Positions 33,382 through 34,519 of a stretch of 34,519 nt of DNA are shown here, one piece after another. Made by a program: the position numbers and the translations under genes. Location: contig JAGQKG010000013.1 of assembly GCA_020430245.1 (NCBI GenBank), positions 1-34,519 of the forward strand. The letters run 5' to 3'. The stretch comes from Nitrospira sp. (lineage in GTDB: Bacteria > Nitrospirota > Nitrospiria > Nitrospirales > UBA8639). Numbering within the stretch: the stretch's first letter is position 1; every line of letters begins with the position of its first letter. Below the pieces are notes generated by a model. That model was not told where the DNA came from. It saw nothing but the letters and a program-made list of their open reading frames with translations, and made no database searches.

Positions 33382-34206
33382 ATGGTCGTTTCTTCTTCCA
33401 GGCACATCATCCTAATTACCAATGATGATGGAATACATGCTCCTGGCATCAAGGTGTTAGCTGAGGCTCTTCGCCCGTTAGGGGAAATTTGGGTGGTGGC
33501 CCCGGAGAAAACACAAAATGCTGTCGGGCGGTCAATGACGTTACATAAACCATTGCGTCTCCGTAATCTTAAAAAACGGTGGTACGCGGTCAATGGCACT
33601 CCTGCAGATTGTGTAACCCTGGCTGTTTGTAGTCTTTTACAGTCCTGCCTGCCGAAATTAGTGGTATCAGGTATCAATAATGGCTGGAATTTGGGTGATG
33701 ACGTTACTAATTCCGGGACCGTTGCCGGTGCCATTGAAGGGATGCTTCATGGTATCCCTTCCATTGCCATTTCCTTGGAAGACCTACCAAAATGCCAATA
33801 TGTCGTCGCAGGCCATATTGCCTTTTTGGTTGCCAAACGTGTTTTAGCATGTGGGCTTCCTGAAGAGACCATATTAAACGTGAATGTTCCGAGTCGTCGA
33901 TTGGAGCATATTGCCGGCATCCAACTGACTTGTTTGAGCCAGCGACGTTATCTCAATCCCGTAGTCGAAAAGACAGATCCTAGGGGCAATCGATATTTTT
34001 GGATTGCAGGACAACGAGAGTCATGGGCTCGAGGGAAGCATTCTGATCATGATGCCGTTTCCAATAATATGGTTTCAATTTCTCCACTTCATTTGGATCT
34101 GACCGATTATTCTGCGATGCAGGCGCTTAAGGGTTGGGAGAAGGCTCTGTTTGCCACAAAACAATCCGTGCGAAAACCAAAAAAGATTTCTGAGAGAGGT
34201 AGATGA
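33382..34206 (+). CDS. surE: 5'-nucleotidase SurE
   Basis: SurE removes phosphate from nucleoside monophosphates and is linked to stationary-phase survival. The 274-residue protein has the metal-binding start ITNDDGIHAPGI (D15, D16), the GTPADCV block and SGINNGWNLGDDV with ligand N99. Compared with E. coli SurE (RSGAS) the loop after VVAP reads KTQNAVG, so the metal-ligand serine is replaced by N46. The usual Y in DVIYSGTV is N110. The rest aligns well. The C-terminus carries an extra basic tail (SVRKPKKISERGR). AAAGG lies close before ATG 33382. Activity with these changes is an open question. Confidence 0.93.
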   Translation: MVVSSSRHIILITNDDGIHAPGIKVLAEALRPLGEIWVVAPEKTQNAVGRSMTLHKPLRLRNLKKRWYAVNGTPADCVTLAVCSLLQSCLPKLVVSGINNGWNLGDDVTNSGTVAGAIEGMLHGIPSIAISLEDLPKCQYVVAGHIAFLVAKRVLACGLPEETILNVNVPSRRLEHIAGIQLTCLSQRRYLNPVVEKTDPRGNRYFWIAGQRESWARGKHSDHDAVSNNMVSISPLHLDLTDYSAMQALKGWEKALFATKQSVRKPKKISERGR

Positions 34207-34267
34207 TCTCCTATATAAATCAGATGTTTATGAGGAAATGAGCACCAGTAATATCTATTGAGAAAAT

Positions 34268-34519
34268 ATGGAATTGGGCAAACAATTATACGAGTGGATG
34301 TTATCATGGTCCGACTCTCCCTATGGAGTTCCTGCCTTATTCTGTCTCGCTTTTGCTGAATCTTCATTTTTTCCACTGCCTCCTGATGTATTAGTCATTG
34401 CACTGACTCTTGGCAATCCAAGTCTGGGCTGGTGGTACGCAACGGTTGCGACAATGGGCTCTGTGCTTGGAGGAGCTTTTGGATATGGAATCGGATGGTT
34501 TGGGGGGCGGCCCCTTCTG
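34268..34519 (+). CDS. YqaA/DedA (VTT-domain) family membrane protein, partial
   Basis: The visible 84 codons (ATG 34268 to the window end, no stop) read [18 protein letters not shown], then [24 protein letters not shown], then a glycine-rich helix [21 protein letters not shown]. This is the N-terminus of the YqaA branch of the DedA/VTT family, membrane proteins implicated in lipid scrambling or envelope homeostasis. The C-terminal part lies outside the window. The ribosome site is weak. It follows surE by 61 bases. Confidence 0.85.
   Translation, partial: MELGKQLYEWMLSWSDSPYGVPALFCLAFAESSFFPLPPDVLVIALTLGNPSLGWWYATVATMGSVLGGAFGYGIGWFGGRPLL

Noticed and set aside
1-34519. tRNA, rRNA, CRISPR array, transposase or integrase
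   Set aside because: No T-loop-like motif in the gaps, no repeated array and no transposase or integrase motifs in any frame that I read.

Overview
This is a gene-dense bacterial chromosome segment, with no plasmid, phage or transposon signature and no rRNA or tRNA gene that I could see. The content fits a Nitrospirota bacterium, most likely a Nitrospira-type nitrite oxidiser of moderate G+C. The strongest hint is the five-gene 2-oxoacid:ferredoxin oxidoreductase operon at the right end, of the kind used for CO2 fixation by the reductive TCA cycle in Nitrospira and Hydrogenobacter. The genus assignment is inference; a core-gene search would settle it.

Layout. (1) 1-2600, minus strand: an Rrf2-family regulator followed by a siroheme nitrite/sulfite reductase that runs off the left edge and carries a HEPN-like C-terminal extension. 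(2) 2895-5105: a small coiled-coil protein, about 690 bases without a convincing gene, a Bcp-type peroxiredoxin with a basic N-terminal tail, and a convergent VOC/glyoxalase-fold protein. (3) 5226-10989, minus strand: isoaspartyl peptidase/asparaginase, HDOD-GGDEF protein, a hypothetical protein, D-aminoacyl-tRNA deacylase and the lipid II flippase MurJ. (4) 11190-15643: a membrane spermidine-synthase-like protein, a small hypothetical protein, an FG-GAP beta-propeller lipoprotein and two tiny ORFs (two-TM and zinc-ribbon). (5) 15967-17614, minus strand: ruvA and yebC, with no ruvC between them. (6) 17837-25066, plus strand: fmt, a hypothetical protein, rsmA, ftsK, lolA, a membrane-anchored receiver protein, a secreted hypothetical protein and a phosphoglycolate-phosphatase-like HAD enzyme. 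(7) 25236-28545: thrH, a lipoprotein, cutA and an M23 peptidase. (8) 28973-33234: the 2-oxoacid:ferredoxin oxidoreductase operon in the order beta, gamma, delta (ferredoxin), epsilon (CODH-beta-like), alpha, closed by a strong terminator. (9) 33382-34519: surE and a truncated YqaA/DedA-family membrane protein.

How genes work together. The oxidoreductase genes form one complex that reductively carboxylates (or oxidises) a 2-oxoacid with ferredoxin electrons. The Rrf2 regulator and reductase look like a self-regulated assimilation unit for sulfite or nitrite. FtsK, LolA, MurJ, the M23 peptidase and the lipoproteins serve envelope growth and division. Fmt, RsmA, Dtd and YebC serve translation.

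The most unusual items are the receiver domain fused to a C-terminal membrane anchor, the lysine-rich tail on the peroxiredoxin, the reductase-HEPN fusion under a cysteine-poor Rrf2 regulator, and SurE with a changed metal-ligand position. I did not find a clearly new multi-gene system; the candidates are graded accordingly.
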